Below are positions 52,093-61,472 of a stretch of 64,000 nt of DNA, piece after piece. Every line of letters begins with the position of its first letter. Position 1 is the first letter of the stretch. The position numbers and the translations under genes were made by a program. The notes beneath the pieces are model-generated. The model was not told where the DNA came from and ran no database searches. It saw nothing but the letters and a program-made list of their open reading frames with translations. Origin of the DNA: Candidatus Enterovibrio escicola (GTDB taxonomy: Bacteria > Pseudomonadota > Gammaproteobacteria > Enterobacterales > Vibrionaceae); the NCBI RefSeq assembly GCF_002464935.1, contig NZ_NBYY01000039.1:1-64000 (forward strand), in the 5' to 3' direction.

Positions 52093-52338
52093 CTATTCTA
52101 TTTCTTCAATTTTACCAAGTAAGCAGCGTATGCGTTGTTGCCATACTTCATGATCTGCTCGTAGACCTATATTTTCCTGCTCCAAGATATCTCGGCTTTC
52201 ACGGACAGTCTCCGATTCATGATCCAGTATTTTATTCCTTTCTTTAAGCTCTTCAATTTCTATATGTAGTAGAGAAATAGTATCTACTGCCATCTTAATT
52301 TTGACTTCAAGCTGCTCTAAAATTTCTAATGACATCAA
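52093..52338 (-). CDS. zapB: cell division protein ZapB
   Basis: 81-residue all-coiled-coil protein (MMSLEILEQLEVKIKMAVDT ... IEELKERNKILDHE ... WQQRIRCLLGKIEEIE) matching ZapB (YiiU), which links ZapA-bound FtsZ rings to MatP and the terminus region. Family members start MSLE, so the second Met (52335) is equally plausible. In relatives zapB neighbours rraA-menA and glpX; here only menA remains nearby, with IS debris on both sides. It still looks intact. Confidence 0.88.
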   Translation of the reverse strand: MMSLEILEQLEVKIKMAVDTISLLHIEIEELKERNKILDHESETVRESRDILEQENIGLRADHEVWQQRIRCLLGKIEEIE

Positions 52339-52674
52339 GGCTACCTATAGTTTCTAACTTCCCAGCAAAATTTATAATCTCTCTAAGAATGACCCATAAA
52401 GATTTTTCGCTTTGTGCATCCTCGGACGTCTATTCTAACGATAGATTCCTCACATCGCACCTTTCTAATGTACTTTTAGATCACAAGCGAATAATAAAAC
52501 ACCACCTCTGGGTGATGTATTCAATAAGTTGATTATGATTTAAAGATAATATTCAGATACAATGAATGTACCAATTAATTTATCGTGAATTTTCGTTGAT
52601 CTTAAGTATTCAATCATTTTCTGATAGAGTCATTTTAAACATATACGAAGGGTTCAAAATTTCCCTTCTCAATG
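52339..52674. other. intergenic stretch upstream of zapB
   Basis: No convincing gene; short open frames here have no recognisable motifs and overlap the zapB promoter region. glpX, often divergent from zapB in Vibrio, is not recognisable. The stretch ends at an IS5 right terminus. Confidence 0.35.
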
Positions 52675-53068
52675 GGCGTTGTTTATTCAATCAGGCCTAT
52701 AACGCACGGATACCAATATTTTTTACAGTTTTAATTTGTCTGCTGGCAAACATACATACCGAGTCTTATAACTTTGTACATCGCTTTCACATTTTCCAGC
52801 ACTTCACCAACTTGAGCTTTTTAATTACGAAGAGTGAGTTTAGAGCTTAACAACTGTTTATAGCGAAATATTGCTGTCTCTGTTAATGAGCGTTTGTGAT
52901 AAACTCTTATCCTTTTCCACTCCGCTAGTTTGTCTTCTTTCAACGACTTTACAGCTTCCTTTCTCGGATACCATTTCTCCCAGTACCAAGCGTTGCTTCG
53001 AGGTGGAAGATTGGGCATTACTCCTTTATTTTTTAGTGCGTGGTAATATGATCTTATGGGCGTTACGT
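52675..53068 (-). mobile_element. IS5-family 3' portion
   Basis: Right inverted repeat ggcgttgtttattcaatcag at 52675, then the transposase C-terminal part on the minus strand: YHALKNKGVMPNLPPRSNAWYWEKWYPRKEAVKSLKEDKLAEWKR..YHKRSLTETAIFRYKQLLSSKLTLRN (53035-52821). Similarity stops near 53068. The 5' half is missing; the IS5 5' portion at 50437 could be the other half, parted by rearrangement. Confidence 0.82.
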
Positions 53069-53235
53069 ATAGATCTTGTTCACAATATAGATATTCTCTG
53101 AAAGAGATATCGTACACATTGAAACTATCCGTGCATCAAAATTCAACATTGAATATAAATAACAGATTGAGAAAGAACTTAAAGATTTCGCTTTCACGAC
53201 AACTTGAATGAGTGAGAAATAATTTGTCTCAATTC

Positions 53236-53345
53236 AGGTTGCCAACCATAGCAAAGCTAGTATTGGTTATCTTTTTACCCACTAAAGACCATGGATCATC
53301 TACTTCGCAAATAAGCCCCACTTCCTGTACATCAAGAGGAAATAT
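53236..53345 (-). mobile_element. IS1-family InsB scrap
   Basis: The minus strand gives FPLDVQEVGLICEVDD-like residues followed by SLVGKKITNTSFAMVGNLN, in broken frames. This is the InsB start region also recognisable at 35410-35490. About 110 bases only, ending beside the IS982 terminus at 53351. Confidence 0.55.
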
Positions 53346-53350
53346 GATTA

Positions 53351-53652
53351 ATCTGAGCTGCACATAAGAAATGAACTAAATGCCCAAGTCACGATCTAAT
53401 CGTTTGAAATAAACTATTAACTGCACAAGGACTTGGGCATGAATAACTCAGACGCTGTTTTCAGCGATATCAACGACTTCTACCAAAATTTCCTCCTTGC
53501 ATGGAAAAAACCCCTAATTTCTTCCGATTTCAAACAAAGAAACAAGCCTTTTCGCCTCTCAGTTAGCGAAGTGATGACGATAGTGATAGCTTTCCATTAA
53601 TCTAGGTATCGAGACTTTGGCATTTAGTTCATTTCTTATGCGCAGCTCAGGT
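53351..53652. mobile_element. MITE-like chimera of two IS982 left ends
   Basis: The plus strand starts with the IS982 left terminus and transposase start (53351 to about 53612: MNNSDAVFSDINDFYQNFLLAWKKP..., LSVSEVMTIVIAFH). It then switches directly to the complement of another left end (about 53613-53652: tggcatttagttcatttcttatgcgcagctcaggt). Both outer ends are therefore left termini in inverted orientation, about 35 bp long and nearly identical, enclosing 302 bp without a functional gene. Confidence 0.72.
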
Positions 53653-53955
53653 TAATTGAACTTAACTGCAGAAATAGAACACCCTGTCTTAATTGGTTTC
53701 CATATTACAGGCAGATCTGTTTCAGCATTAATCTTATCCACTGACTACTGAATAACCTTATCCCTAAAATTTCTCCAAACATGATGCTTTCCTCCAAGCC
53801 CTGCTTGAGACTTCATCCAATCGATCTCTAGTACAACATGCGTTGTATCTCCATCTTGTAATTGATCAAGGTTTTTATCCTTGTTTAACCCTTGGTATAA
53901 CCTAAAAGAAAAAGGAGTATTTAATCGTGATGCATATGCAAATTAAATTAAAGTA
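53652..53955 (-). pseudogene. unrecognised protein remnant with one in-frame TAG
   Basis: A single minus-strand frame reads about 100 codons: FAYASRLNTPFSFRLYQGLN, KDKNLDQLQDGDTTHVVLEI, DWMKSQAGLGGKHHVWRNF, RDKVIQ, a TAG, then SVDKINAETDLPVIWKPIKTGCSISAVKFN and TAA at 53654. It has no start codon in view and is cut upstream by a stop. The regular mix of residues and end-to-end frame argue for a former gene. The stop abuts an IS982 left end. Family unknown; it could belong to the plasmid-derived block just to the right. Confidence 0.4.
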
Positions 53956-54043
53956 AAGTAAAATTTTCTCTAAGCTTGAAGAGCCAGGGTTTTATATATG
54001 AAATAAAAGCAACTATTACATGACTAGAATCTGTCGGTTATCG

Positions 54044-54150
54044 GGGCAATGTTTCCCAAATATATGAACTAATCTCAATTCCTACGATCAGATAATCAAG
54101 CATTAATAAACCGTGGTTCAGTCACTTTTTGGATAGACGACGCTACCTAG
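54044..54150 (+). mobile_element. IS5-family 5' scrap
   Basis: ggcaatgtttcccaaatata, then caattcctacgatcagat, matches the IS5 left end. It skips to HQALINRGSVTFWIDDAT-type codons (54095-54145) after an internal deletion. It ends where more GC-rich, plasmid-like DNA begins. Confidence 0.6.
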
Positions 54151-54290
54151 CAGGCAGCGCGGTGTTAGAGATCGGTTGTCAAGTGTTCAGACGGTACCTT
54201 AAAGGTACCAGAATAGCCGTAGTGCCGTTTTCTCGGTCAGGGTAGGGTTTTTTGTTGGGGGCTTTGCATCATCAGAATGATACCAGTAAC

Positions 54291-54962
54291 CTACTTAACC
54301 TTGCCATTTAGATAGATGGCCAGAACCTGCTGGCGCACAAGAATAAATTTCTTCTTGAAGTTCTTGTCAGTCTCCGAGCCACCGTACTCTTGCCCAAACT
54401 GTTCCCATAGGTTGCACCAATGCAATACCAAGGGGTCGTCGTTGATCCGATGCAGCCTATCGGCCAGTATTACATAAATGTCCATTGCCAAGGCGTGCCG
54501 GTGAATGATCTCAAAGCTCGCAAGTCTAAAGGAACCGCATGATCCGTCAGGGTGTGGTAATACTCTCCTAGGAAAAGGTGATGACGCCTAGCCATAGTAC
54601 GCCCTCGTCGTCGTGGTTGCCTATCCATGCCTCAGACCACCGGATGGGCTTACCATTATAGATTAATCACGATTGTAGCCGTGATGAAGCCTAGCGTCAG
54701 ACTGTAAGCCAATAGAGCCATAATCTGCTTTCTGAAATTGGTATACCTTCCTGTCTTCTCTCCGGTCGCATCCTTGCCTAGCTGCTTGAGAAAGGCGCTA
54801 GCACTGTTCCTAACTTCAATTTCTGGCGACCTGTCTCGCAATGCTTAAGTGTTCAAATATGCCATGACGAGGCGAGGCATAGAACCGTAAGGGATTAGCA
54901 GCGTGCCGTCCCCCATAGCTTGCCAGCTCTGACGTACAAGCCAGCTCAACCGTACGTCCATT
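54291..54962 (-). pseudogene. repA: plasmid replication initiator RepA (PF04796-type), decayed
   Basis: Minus-strand pieces in several frames follow plasmid RepA order: PYGSMPRLVMAYLN (about 54900), RDRSPEIEVRNSASAFLKQLGKDATGEKTGRYTNFRKQIMALL (54841-54715, the conserved SPE-(I/L)-E...AFLKQLG...TGG motif), a tryptophan-rich KPIRWSEAWIGNHDDEGVLW stretch, YYHTLTDHAVPLDLRALRS, then HALAMDIYVILADRLHRIN and LHWCNLWEQFGQEYGGSETDKNFKKKFILVRQQVLAIYLNGKV (54495-54291). Frameshifts and stops break it. The block (about 54141-55040) looks more GC-rich than its surroundings. RepA belongs on a plasmid, so this is an integrated plasmid fossil. Confidence 0.72.
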
Positions 54963-55212
54963 CAAACTCCAGTCCGTCTACCTAGGAGCGCGACAATCCA
55001 AACTAGCACATGACCTAGTGCAGGAAAGTCAGTTTAAACTAGTAGTTTATAGGTGAATACCAATCTTTACTACATTAACCCCTACTATTACTTCCAACAT
55101 CTGTTCACAAACATTCAAAAAATAACAGCAGAAGATTATTTCATCTAATGTCGTAGAACATGAAGCAACTGTTATGCTAAAAAATATTTACTAATTTATC
55201 CAACACAATGAT

Positions 55213-55896
55213 TCATCCTTTAACGCCATTTCCCGTATCGAGAGTGTCTACACCCTCTGCCTTGTCTATACAGATTTCAGAATACGGGAAGTACCAACTA
55301 TCCAGTTTCTTCCTTAGCATATCAACGCCAATCCCTTTGAGGGAGGAGTATAATTCAACTTGTACATTGCCACCGAAGTTTAGTGCAGCTTCACGCACTC
55401 TCTTCAATTCAGAGTTACGTGCACCTTTTTTAAATTTATCACATTTAGTAAGCAACGTAAGCATTGGCAAATTGCAATCTACCGCCCAACAAATCAGTTG
55501 TTGATCTAATTCACGTAGTGGATGACGGATATCCATCAGTACAACCAAGCCTTTAAGCTGATCACGTTTTTGTAAATATTCTCCCAGTGATTTTTGCCAT
55601 TTTAATTTCAATGCCAGTGGCACCTGTGCGTAGCCATATCCAGGCAAATCCACGATATGGTATCCCTCACCTACTTTAAAAAGGTTGATAAGTTGTGTAC
55701 GACCAGGGATTTTACTTACATATACTAGCTTTTTCTGGTCACATAATCTATTGATAGAACTTGATTTTCCAGCATTGGAGCGGCCAGCAAAGGCAATCTC
55801 AATTCCAGTATCCGGTGGCAGATAACTAATATTCTGCGCACTGGTAATAAAGTGGGTGTTACGATAGTTAAGTGAATGATTCACTGTTAACTCCAT
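55213..55896 (-). CDS. engB: ribosome biogenesis GTPase EngB (YihA/YsxC)
   Basis: Essential Era-like GTPase for late 50S assembly. I chose ATG 55896 ([21 protein letters not shown]). The frame is open to 55971, but that extension has no counterpart in the family and overlaps the promoter region between engB and the cytochrome gene. 227 residues. G1 [15 protein letters not shown]2 [11 protein letters not shown]3 DLPGYGYA, G4 TKCDK, G5 SSLKGIG. The C-terminus is slightly extended ([15 protein letters not shown]). Confidence 0.96.
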   Translation of the reverse strand: MELTVNHSLNYRNTHFITSAQNISYLPPDTGIEIAFAGRSNAGKSSSINRLCDQKKLVYVSKIPGRTQLINLFKVGEGYHIVDLPGYGYAQVPLALKLKWQKSLGEYLQKRDQLKGLVVLMDIRHPLRELDQQLICWAVDCNLPMLTLLTKCDKFKKGARNSELKRVREAALNFGGNVQVELYSSLKGIGVDMLRKKLDSWYFPYSEICIDKAEGVDTLDTGNGVKG

Positions 55897-56026
55897 CTTG
55901 ATTTTGTGTCGGCAATTGATTACTTTTATATATAAAGTGTATAAAGTAAGGATGCTAGTTTTTTGCACCATAATTATATTACGATTGTATGAGCATCTTG
56001 AGCTCGATAATTATAAACGGGATGTC

Positions 56027-56644
56027 ATGAGTAAATTAGCGATCCTACTCACATTCATTGTGAGTGCTACTGTTTATGCACTGGGTGATGCAGAAGCAGG
56101 CAAAGCAAAATCAACAAGTTGCGCAGTTTGTCACGCTGCAGATGGTAACAGTGTTATTCCTGAAAACCCCGTACTGGCGGGTCAACATGAAATATATCTT
56201 GCAAAACAGCTCAACGACTTTAAATTAGGCATTACCTCAGAGGGTGAACAGGGACGTTTTAATCCAATAATGGCTAATATGGTAGCAGAATTATCGGAAC
56301 AAGAAATAAATGATCTGGCTGCGTATTTTTCCTCTAAAACGACAAAAATTGGTAATACGCCTGAGGCGTCTATTCCTGTTGGTAGGCAGTTGTATATAGC
56401 GGGTGATGCAGAACGTGGCATTGTCGCATGTACTGCATGCCACGGCCCACGTGGAAATGGTACAAAGCTATCAGGGTTCCCAAAAATCTCTGGGCAGCAT
56501 GCTAACTATCTCAAAATGCAGTTGATATCTTTTCGAGAAAAACAACGTGTCAATGACATGAACGGTATGATGCAGATTGTAGCATCGAAGCTCACTGACG
56601 AGGAAATCGACGCAATCTCACAATATGTTGGTGGTTTGCACTGA
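56027..56644 (+). CDS. cytochrome c4 (periplasmic dihaem c)
   Basis: 205 residues with signal peptide MSKLAILLTFIVSATVYA and two haem-c domains, each with a CxxCH (CAVCH near residue 35 and CTACH near 130) and a distal Met region (NPIMANMVAELSEQEINDLAAYF, MNGMMQIVASKLTDEEIDAI). A periplasmic electron carrier, probably for the cbb3-type oxidase. Divergent from engB, as in Vibrio. I use ATG 56027 because it starts the signal peptide; upstream codons belong to the shared promoter region. Confidence 0.93.
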   Translation: MSKLAILLTFIVSATVYALGDAEAGKAKSTSCAVCHAADGNSVIPENPVLAGQHEIYLAKQLNDFKLGITSEGEQGRFNPIMANMVAELSEQEINDLAAYFSSKTTKIGNTPEASIPVGRQLYIAGDAERGIVACTACHGPRGNGTKLSGFPKISGQHANYLKMQLISFREKQRVNDMNGMMQIVASKLTDEEIDAISQYVGGLH

Positions 56645-56849
56645 GCATCGTTAATGATTGGGTAATGCGAGTGTGTTCTGAGAACAACGCCATTCATGGC
56701 AGTACTGCGTGTGCTTTTGTGGCGGGCTTTGGCGGGAAGAGCGTATATTTTTATAAGTTTATTTCCTCATTCTAAACTATACTTGTCGGAGTCATTATTT
56801 AAATTTCGTCGCATCTTCTCTGAAATTTAAATATATTTTCAGTTTCTGT

Positions 56850-56879
56850 AAAAGTGTGAGTAAAGAAACACCACACTTT
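56850..56879 (-). terminator. probable terminator of the hem operon
   Basis: aaagtgtg .. cacacttt, an 8-bp stem with a 13-base loop, about 30 bases beyond the hemY stop in the minus direction, followed by a short T-rich run. It could also face the cytochrome gene. Confidence 0.5.
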
Positions 56880-56907
56880 GTATATTGCTTGATAAGCACA
56901 TGTTTCA

Positions 56908-58092
56908 TTATTGATGAGGCAACGCAAGTTTCAGTGCTTCACGAGAAATTCTGCTGGCTATGCTAGATTTATTAAGCTTTTCGAGAGTATTAACCAGTAA
57001 TGCATAATTGGTAACATCTGGACGAATATTTAACGCACGTTCAAAATGCTCTCTCGCTTCTACCCACTTTCCTTTACGGAAATACAGTTGTCCTATTGTG
57101 CTGTGTATTACAGAGCTTTTTTCGTTATAACGCAGCAGTTCGTTTAACTTAACGATCACTGGATCATAATTTTGCAACGATAACTGAGATACTAAATGTA
57201 TGAGTGTTTCATCGGGTTTCTTCTTGAAGCTTTCACGTAAAATTACATAAGCCTCATCATCCGCATTACGTGCAATGAGTTGCTTAACGAGGCAAGTAAT
57301 ACAGGTAGTTTGCTGACGCGTCGTACGGGATAGGTTGTTCCAATGTGTGAGTAATCTATCACTGCCTTTTTGCATGGCAATATAATTAATCAAACCACAC
57401 TCAGCCCTTATCTCAAGCTTACGTGTATCTTCCTCCGGAATGACATTGATGCGTTTAAGTGACGGCAGTAAACTCAGCAGAGCTTGCCAATCCTGCAACT
57501 GCAGATATGTATCTTTTAGCAAAGTTAACAAAATCACATTACGAGGGTAGTCGTGAATCAAACCTTGTAAACTTGCCAATGCTTCTTCGTATTGCTTATG
57601 GCGGTACTGAAGTTTTGCACGCGTTAGTGACGTCACTAAGTTGTCGGTGCCGCAGTCAGCGGCTTGTTGCAAATAACGGTCTCGCCTTTCGGCATCACCT
57701 CTCTCTTGGGCAGCTTCTGCCGCAGTTAAATAATTCAGCAGTGGCGCATCACTATTCGTGGCACCTTTTACCACCAACTTTTCAGCTTGTTTCCACTCAC
57801 CGACCAATAGCTTAAGTAAACCATCATTGGTCAGTTGGCGTGCTTTCCTATTCCGTCGGTATGCAAACCATTCCTGAGTGGAGCTAGACAGGGAAAATAC
57901 CTTTCGAAGAATAAACTCAAGTAAGTAAAAGATGGCGAAGGCTACTAACACTAAAACAATTAACGTAATAAAGCTCATTTCAATAGTTCTATTTGCTACG
58001 GAGATCAATACGTAACCTTGGTTATCAGCCAAGTCTTGACCAAAAATCAACCCAGATATCAGGGTGATAACAAGTAAAAGAATTTTGATCAT
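56908..58092 (-). CDS. hemY: HemY, TPR membrane protein of the hem operon
   Basis: 394 residues: two N-terminal membrane helices (ILLLVITLISGLIFG and FITLIVLVLVAFAIFYLLEFILR) followed by tetratricopeptide repeats (for example ALASLQGLIHDYPRNVILLTLL, STIGQLYFRKGKWVEAREHFERAL). An inner-membrane protein co-encoded with porphyrin enzymes; it is not the protoporphyrinogen oxidase of Gram-positive HemY. Its ATG overlaps the hemX stop by 4 bases. Confidence 0.95.
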   Translation of the reverse strand: MIKILLLVITLISGLIFGQDLADNQGYVLISVANRTIEMSFITLIVLVLVAFAIFYLLEFILRKVFSLSSSTQEWFAYRRNRKARQLTNDGLLKLLVGEWKQAEKLVVKGATNSDAPLLNYLTAAEAAQERGDAERRDRYLQQAADCGTDNLVTSLTRAKLQYRHKQYEEALASLQGLIHDYPRNVILLTLLKDTYLQLQDWQALLSLLPSLKRINVIPEEDTRKLEIRAECGLINYIAMQKGSDRLLTHWNNLSRTTRQQTTCITCLVKQLIARNADDEAYVILRESFKKKPDETLIHLVSQLSLQNYDPVIVKLNELLRYNEKSSVIHSTIGQLYFRKGKWVEAREHFERALNIRPDVTNYALLVNTLEKLNKSSIASRISREALKLALPHQ

Positions 58093-59363
58093 TGGGTTAT
58101 CTCCGTAGAGGAGATAGCCTCATTGGAAAACGTTTCATTGGGAAGAAGTGTAGGTTTATGACGAAGACGGTCGGCTAAAATGTTACTGATCATATTTTGG
58201 CTATATAAAATCTCTGGGTAATTTACCTCTATGGTTTGATCACTCAGGTGAGTAAGGGTGGTGATGAAAGCTTTGGTAGATTTAGCATCCTTATTGTAAA
58301 AACGTTCAACCCATGCTTTTGCGATACGGATAGATTCAGTGTAAATGTGGCCGTTTTCACGGTAAACTGCGGTGATAGCACGATCAAGTTTAGCTTTTAG
58401 GTTTTCTTGTAAATAGAAGGTTTGACTTAGCGTTAATAGCGGCACAACATCACTCTCACGCTTGCGATAAGTAATAAATTGTCCTAAAAAAGCACTTAAC
58501 GATATTTTTATATTTTGCTTCCAGTCGTCTATATTTGACGATACTTTCATCGGTATTGTCGCATCAATTTCAGGAATGAAAGCATTAGCAAGTGGTAGTT
58601 TATCCACTTCTTGCTGAAGATTGTTGAGGCACAGCACGATACCATCTCGGTCAATATGTTCGATAGCTTTTAGTTTCATAATGTCTTGCGATATCGTTTG
58701 GCGAATAAGTGTCATTGACGGATCATTTAGCTCAGCAATACGTAGATCTGCAGTTTCCATCAAAGTGGTAGCTGTCAGCACATCATGTACTAGCCAGAGA
58801 TGTCGACCTGCTTGATTTACTAGATACTCAGCTTCCGCTAAAATCCAATCGTTCGGATGTCGAGTTTTCATGTTAGTCATAGCCGATTGTAGGTTCTGAA
58901 TAGTTTTATCCTGCTGTTTAATCAATGTGAGCGTTTTTTGACTGATATTTTTGACTTCGACATGATTTTGCTTTGTGCTCTCAGAAAGAGTTCGTTTTAA
59001 TGCATCAATTTTTAATGTCAACACGGAAATGTCGGTATTATATTGCGTTGTTTTCAGGTGGTAATGGTAATAAAAGCTACCACCTAGTGCGATGGTCAAC
59101 GCAATTGCTACCATAGAAAGCTTATTTCCTTGATATTTTTCTTCCTGTGTAGATTGTTCTGCAGTAGGAGATGAAGACGTGCTTTTAGCCGTAGTAGAGT
59201 ACTGGTTTTTGTTATTATTTGGTGAGCTGGTCGTGACCGATTTTCCGTTAGAGGACTGAGAATTGGCGTCTTTGTCAAACGATGTTTCCGTCTCCTCGGC
59301 TGAAGGATTTGCTAACCTCGATATGCCTTTATTCCTGCTTGATGTTTTATTATTGTCTGTCAT
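58089..59363 (-). CDS. hemX: HemX, putative membrane protein of the hem operon
   Basis: 424 residues: a Ser/Thr/Asn-rich cytoplasmic N-terminus (about 1-80), one membrane helix (LSMVAIALTIALGGSFYYHYHL), a coiled coil (about 110-165) and a helical periplasmic domain starting DWILAEAEYLVNQAGRHLWL. Fused or unfused HemX accompanies hemD in gammaproteobacteria; the older uroporphyrin methyltransferase label is not supported by any SAM motif here. Overlaps hemD by 14 bases. Confidence 0.93.
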   Translation of the reverse strand: MTDNNKTSSRNKGISRLANPSAEETETSFDKDANSQSSNGKSVTTSSPNNNKNQYSTTAKSTSSSPTAEQSTQEEKYQGNKLSMVAIALTIALGGSFYYHYHLKTTQYNTDISVLTLKIDALKRTLSESTKQNHVEVKNISQKTLTLIKQQDKTIQNLQSAMTNMKTRHPNDWILAEAEYLVNQAGRHLWLVHDVLTATTLMETADLRIAELNDPSMTLIRQTISQDIMKLKAIEHIDRDGIVLCLNNLQQEVDKLPLANAFIPEIDATIPMKVSSNIDDWKQNIKISLSAFLGQFITYRKRESDVVPLLTLSQTFYLQENLKAKLDRAITAVYRENGHIYTESIRIAKAWVERFYNKDAKSTKAFITTLTHLSDQTIEVNYPEILYSQNMISNILADRLRHKPTLLPNETFSNEAISSTEITQ

Positions 59364-60162
59364 CCGAATGTCCCGAGTTTGTCATCTCGTATAAAACATG
59401 AAACAGTGTGCTATTCGCAGCACTGTTTACACAGTTAATTTTGGAAAAACCGAAGTTAATCGCTTGATTATAAATCCGTTTACTTGGTACCAGTATATGG
59501 CATTCTTTTAACCATTGTTGATTAGTATTTGAGATTGTTTTCCACAAAAGTGACAGTTGCTCACCACTAGTGATCACCAAAGTGTCAACGTTCTCATATC
59601 TCCACTGTACCATCAGTGATGGTAAGTCCGCACTGTGCCAGTGTCGTTGATATGCTTCGAAGTAGTGGACTATCACATTATTGTCTCTGAGGGTTTCTCC
59701 TAGCAGTGCATTACCACCATTGCCTCGGAGTATTAGGACAGACAGTACGCGAGTATTTGAATATAATCTATTTATCCCTGAATAGTCTGGTTTTAGATTA
59801 GCAAAGAGGGACATGGCTAGGATACCTTTACTATCTTCTGTAGGTGGCTGTAGTACGTCCACTCCGCCTTGTTTACACCACGTCCTTGCAGTCTTTTTTC
59901 CAACGGCCACATAATGTAGGTCTTTTCGCCAAAAGTTTCCATGGTTATGCATATACACACACGCGTATTCCACAGAGCGTGGACTTATTGCAACGACCAC
60001 ACTCTGTGATGGTAATGCGTCCAAGCAGTTAGAAAGTGTGGGAAGGTCGTTTCCGGCAGAAAAAGATAACAAAGGTGCAGATAATGCCTTCATTCCTGCT
60101 TGGTTGAGGCTATTAACCAGTTTAAAACAGGAAGGGGCTGGACGAACAACCAAGATGGTCAT
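59350..60162 (-). CDS. hemD: uroporphyrinogen-III synthase
   Basis: Cyclises hydroxymethylbilane with D-ring inversion to uroporphyrinogen III. 270 residues. The family is sequence-variable; recognisable are [12 protein letters not shown], the [14 protein letters not shown] motif, [18 protein letters not shown] and [16 protein letters not shown]. Overlaps the hemC end by 4 bases. About 20 residues longer than E. coli HemD. Function is assigned from motif pattern plus operon position. Confidence 0.94.
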   Translation of the reverse strand: MTILVVRPAPSCFKLVNSLNQAGMKALSAPLLSFSAGNDLPTLSNCLDALPSQSVVVAISPRSVEYACVYMHNHGNFWRKDLHYVAVGKKTARTWCKQGGVDVLQPPTEDSKGILAMSLFANLKPDYSGINRLYSNTRVLSVLILRGNGGNALLGETLRDNNVIVHYFEAYQRHWHSADLPSLMVQWRYENVDTLVITSGEQLSLLWKTISNTNQQWLKECHILVPSKRIYNQAINFGFSKINCVNSAANSTLFHVLYEMTNSGHSDDRQ

Positions 60163-61106
60163 AGCGAATCCTGATACAGTTTGTCCAAAATTATGTGAGC
60201 GCCTCTTTTTAATAACTGTTCTGCAAGACCAGTACCCAGTGCTTCAGCTTCTTCTAGTGGTCCAACTACTTCGCCACGAATAATCTTACTGCCATTCGGT
60301 TCACCCACTAGCGCACGCAAGTATATCTGATTTCCTTTGATTTCCGAATAACCGCCGATGGGAGCTCGACACCCAGCTTGTAAACGATTATTCATTGCTC
60401 GTTCAGATAATACACGGTACGTTGTATTGACATCAGAAAGCGTTTTAAGGAGGATACGGACACGTTCATTATCAAGGCGACATTCAATGCCTACCGCCCC
60501 TTGGCCGACGGCTGGAAGAATTTCTTCTGGCTCAATTTCAACACGAATCCGATAGTTAAATTTTAGGCGTTTCAAACCTGCGGCGGCAAGAATGATGGCG
60601 TCATACTCACCATTGTCAAGCTTACTAAGGCGAGTTCCTATGTTGCCACGAAGATCTTTCACCACAAGGTCTGTACGTATCGCACGAAGTTGACATTGAC
60701 GACGTAAGCTTGAGGTTCCAACCACTGCTCCTTGTGGTAGTTCACTGATACTTGCATAAGTATTGCTTATAAATGCATCACGCGGATCTTCGCGTTCACA
60801 AATTGTTACTAGCCCTAATCCTTCTGGAAAATCGATGGGGACATCTTTCATCGAGTGCACGGCAATGTCCACGTGTCTTTCTAACATCGCTTGTTCCAGT
60901 TCTTTTACAAACAGTCCTTTACCGCCAACTTTGGCTAATGGCATATTCAGAATAATATCACCTTTAGTCACCATAGGAACCAGTTGAATCACGAGACTCG
61001 GGTCTATGGTTTTAAGCTTTGTTTTGACGTATTCTGCTTGCCACAGGGCAAGTGGGCTCCGTCTAGTCGCGATGCGGATGGGTATCGAATTCATAGTTGT
61101 GTCCAT
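60159..61106 (-). CDS. hemC: porphobilinogen deaminase (hydroxymethylbilane synthase)
   Basis: Joins four porphobilinogens into hydroxymethylbilane. 315 residues from ATG 61106; [19 protein letters not shown] at 61094 is an equally good start, and no strong ribosome site decides. Motifs: [84 protein letters not shown] and the dipyrromethane-attaching Cys in [11 protein letters not shown]. Divergent from cyaA, the classic gammaproteobacterial layout. Confidence 0.97.
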   Translation of the reverse strand: MDTTMNSIPIRIATRRSPLALWQAEYVKTKLKTIDPSLVIQLVPMVTKGDIILNMPLAKVGGKGLFVKELEQAMLERHVDIAVHSMKDVPIDFPEGLGLVTICEREDPRDAFISNTYASISELPQGAVVGTSSLRRQCQLRAIRTDLVVKDLRGNIGTRLSKLDNGEYDAIILAAAGLKRLKFNYRIRVEIEPEEILPAVGQGAVGIECRLDNERVRILLKTLSDVNTTYRVLSERAMNNRLQAGCRAPIGGYSEIKGNQIYLRALVGEPNGSKIIRGEVVGPLEEAEALGTGLAEQLLKRGAHIILDKLYQDSL

Positions 61107-61211
61107 TTTATTTGCTTACACTAATCGTAACATCGCTTTTCTCTCCTTCGATAAGAGAAGCTAAACCCAAACGCTAAAACGTGCGAAGCGAAACAAGATA
61201 GGCTAAGCTTG

Positions 61212-61227
61212 TGTGATGAACATCAAA
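61212..61227. promoter_or_regulatory. candidate CRP-cAMP site in the hemC/cyaA intergenic region
   Basis: TGTGA-tgaaca-TCAAA matches 9 of 10 core positions of the CRP consensus TGTGA-N6-TCACA. It lies about 245 bases upstream of the cyaA TTG and 105 bases upstream of hemC. E. coli cyaA is autorepressed through a CRP site in its promoter, so a role here is plausible. No -10/-35 pair was assigned. Confidence 0.5.
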
Positions 61228-61472
61228 AATTTTTGATCAGACTCATCGCTGAGAATACAACCCAGTTCACCTTCTTTTGAAGAAAACTTGAGGTAACGTG
61301 CTGTCTATATCACAGTTCCAGTCATTTAGTAAGCGACGTGTTAGGAAAACGTGGAATTACTGCTCGACTCACGTTTTACCTGAAAACTGTTGGTTTGATC
61401 ATGTTTTTATCCCTAGGTACCGATATCTTAATAACTCGGTTCCGCTACGTTGACTAGGATGTAGGTATTATC

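Noticed and set aside
61107-61472. Small gene between hemC and cyaA
   Set aside because: No open frame of merit; the space fits the divergent promoter region with a CRP-like site.
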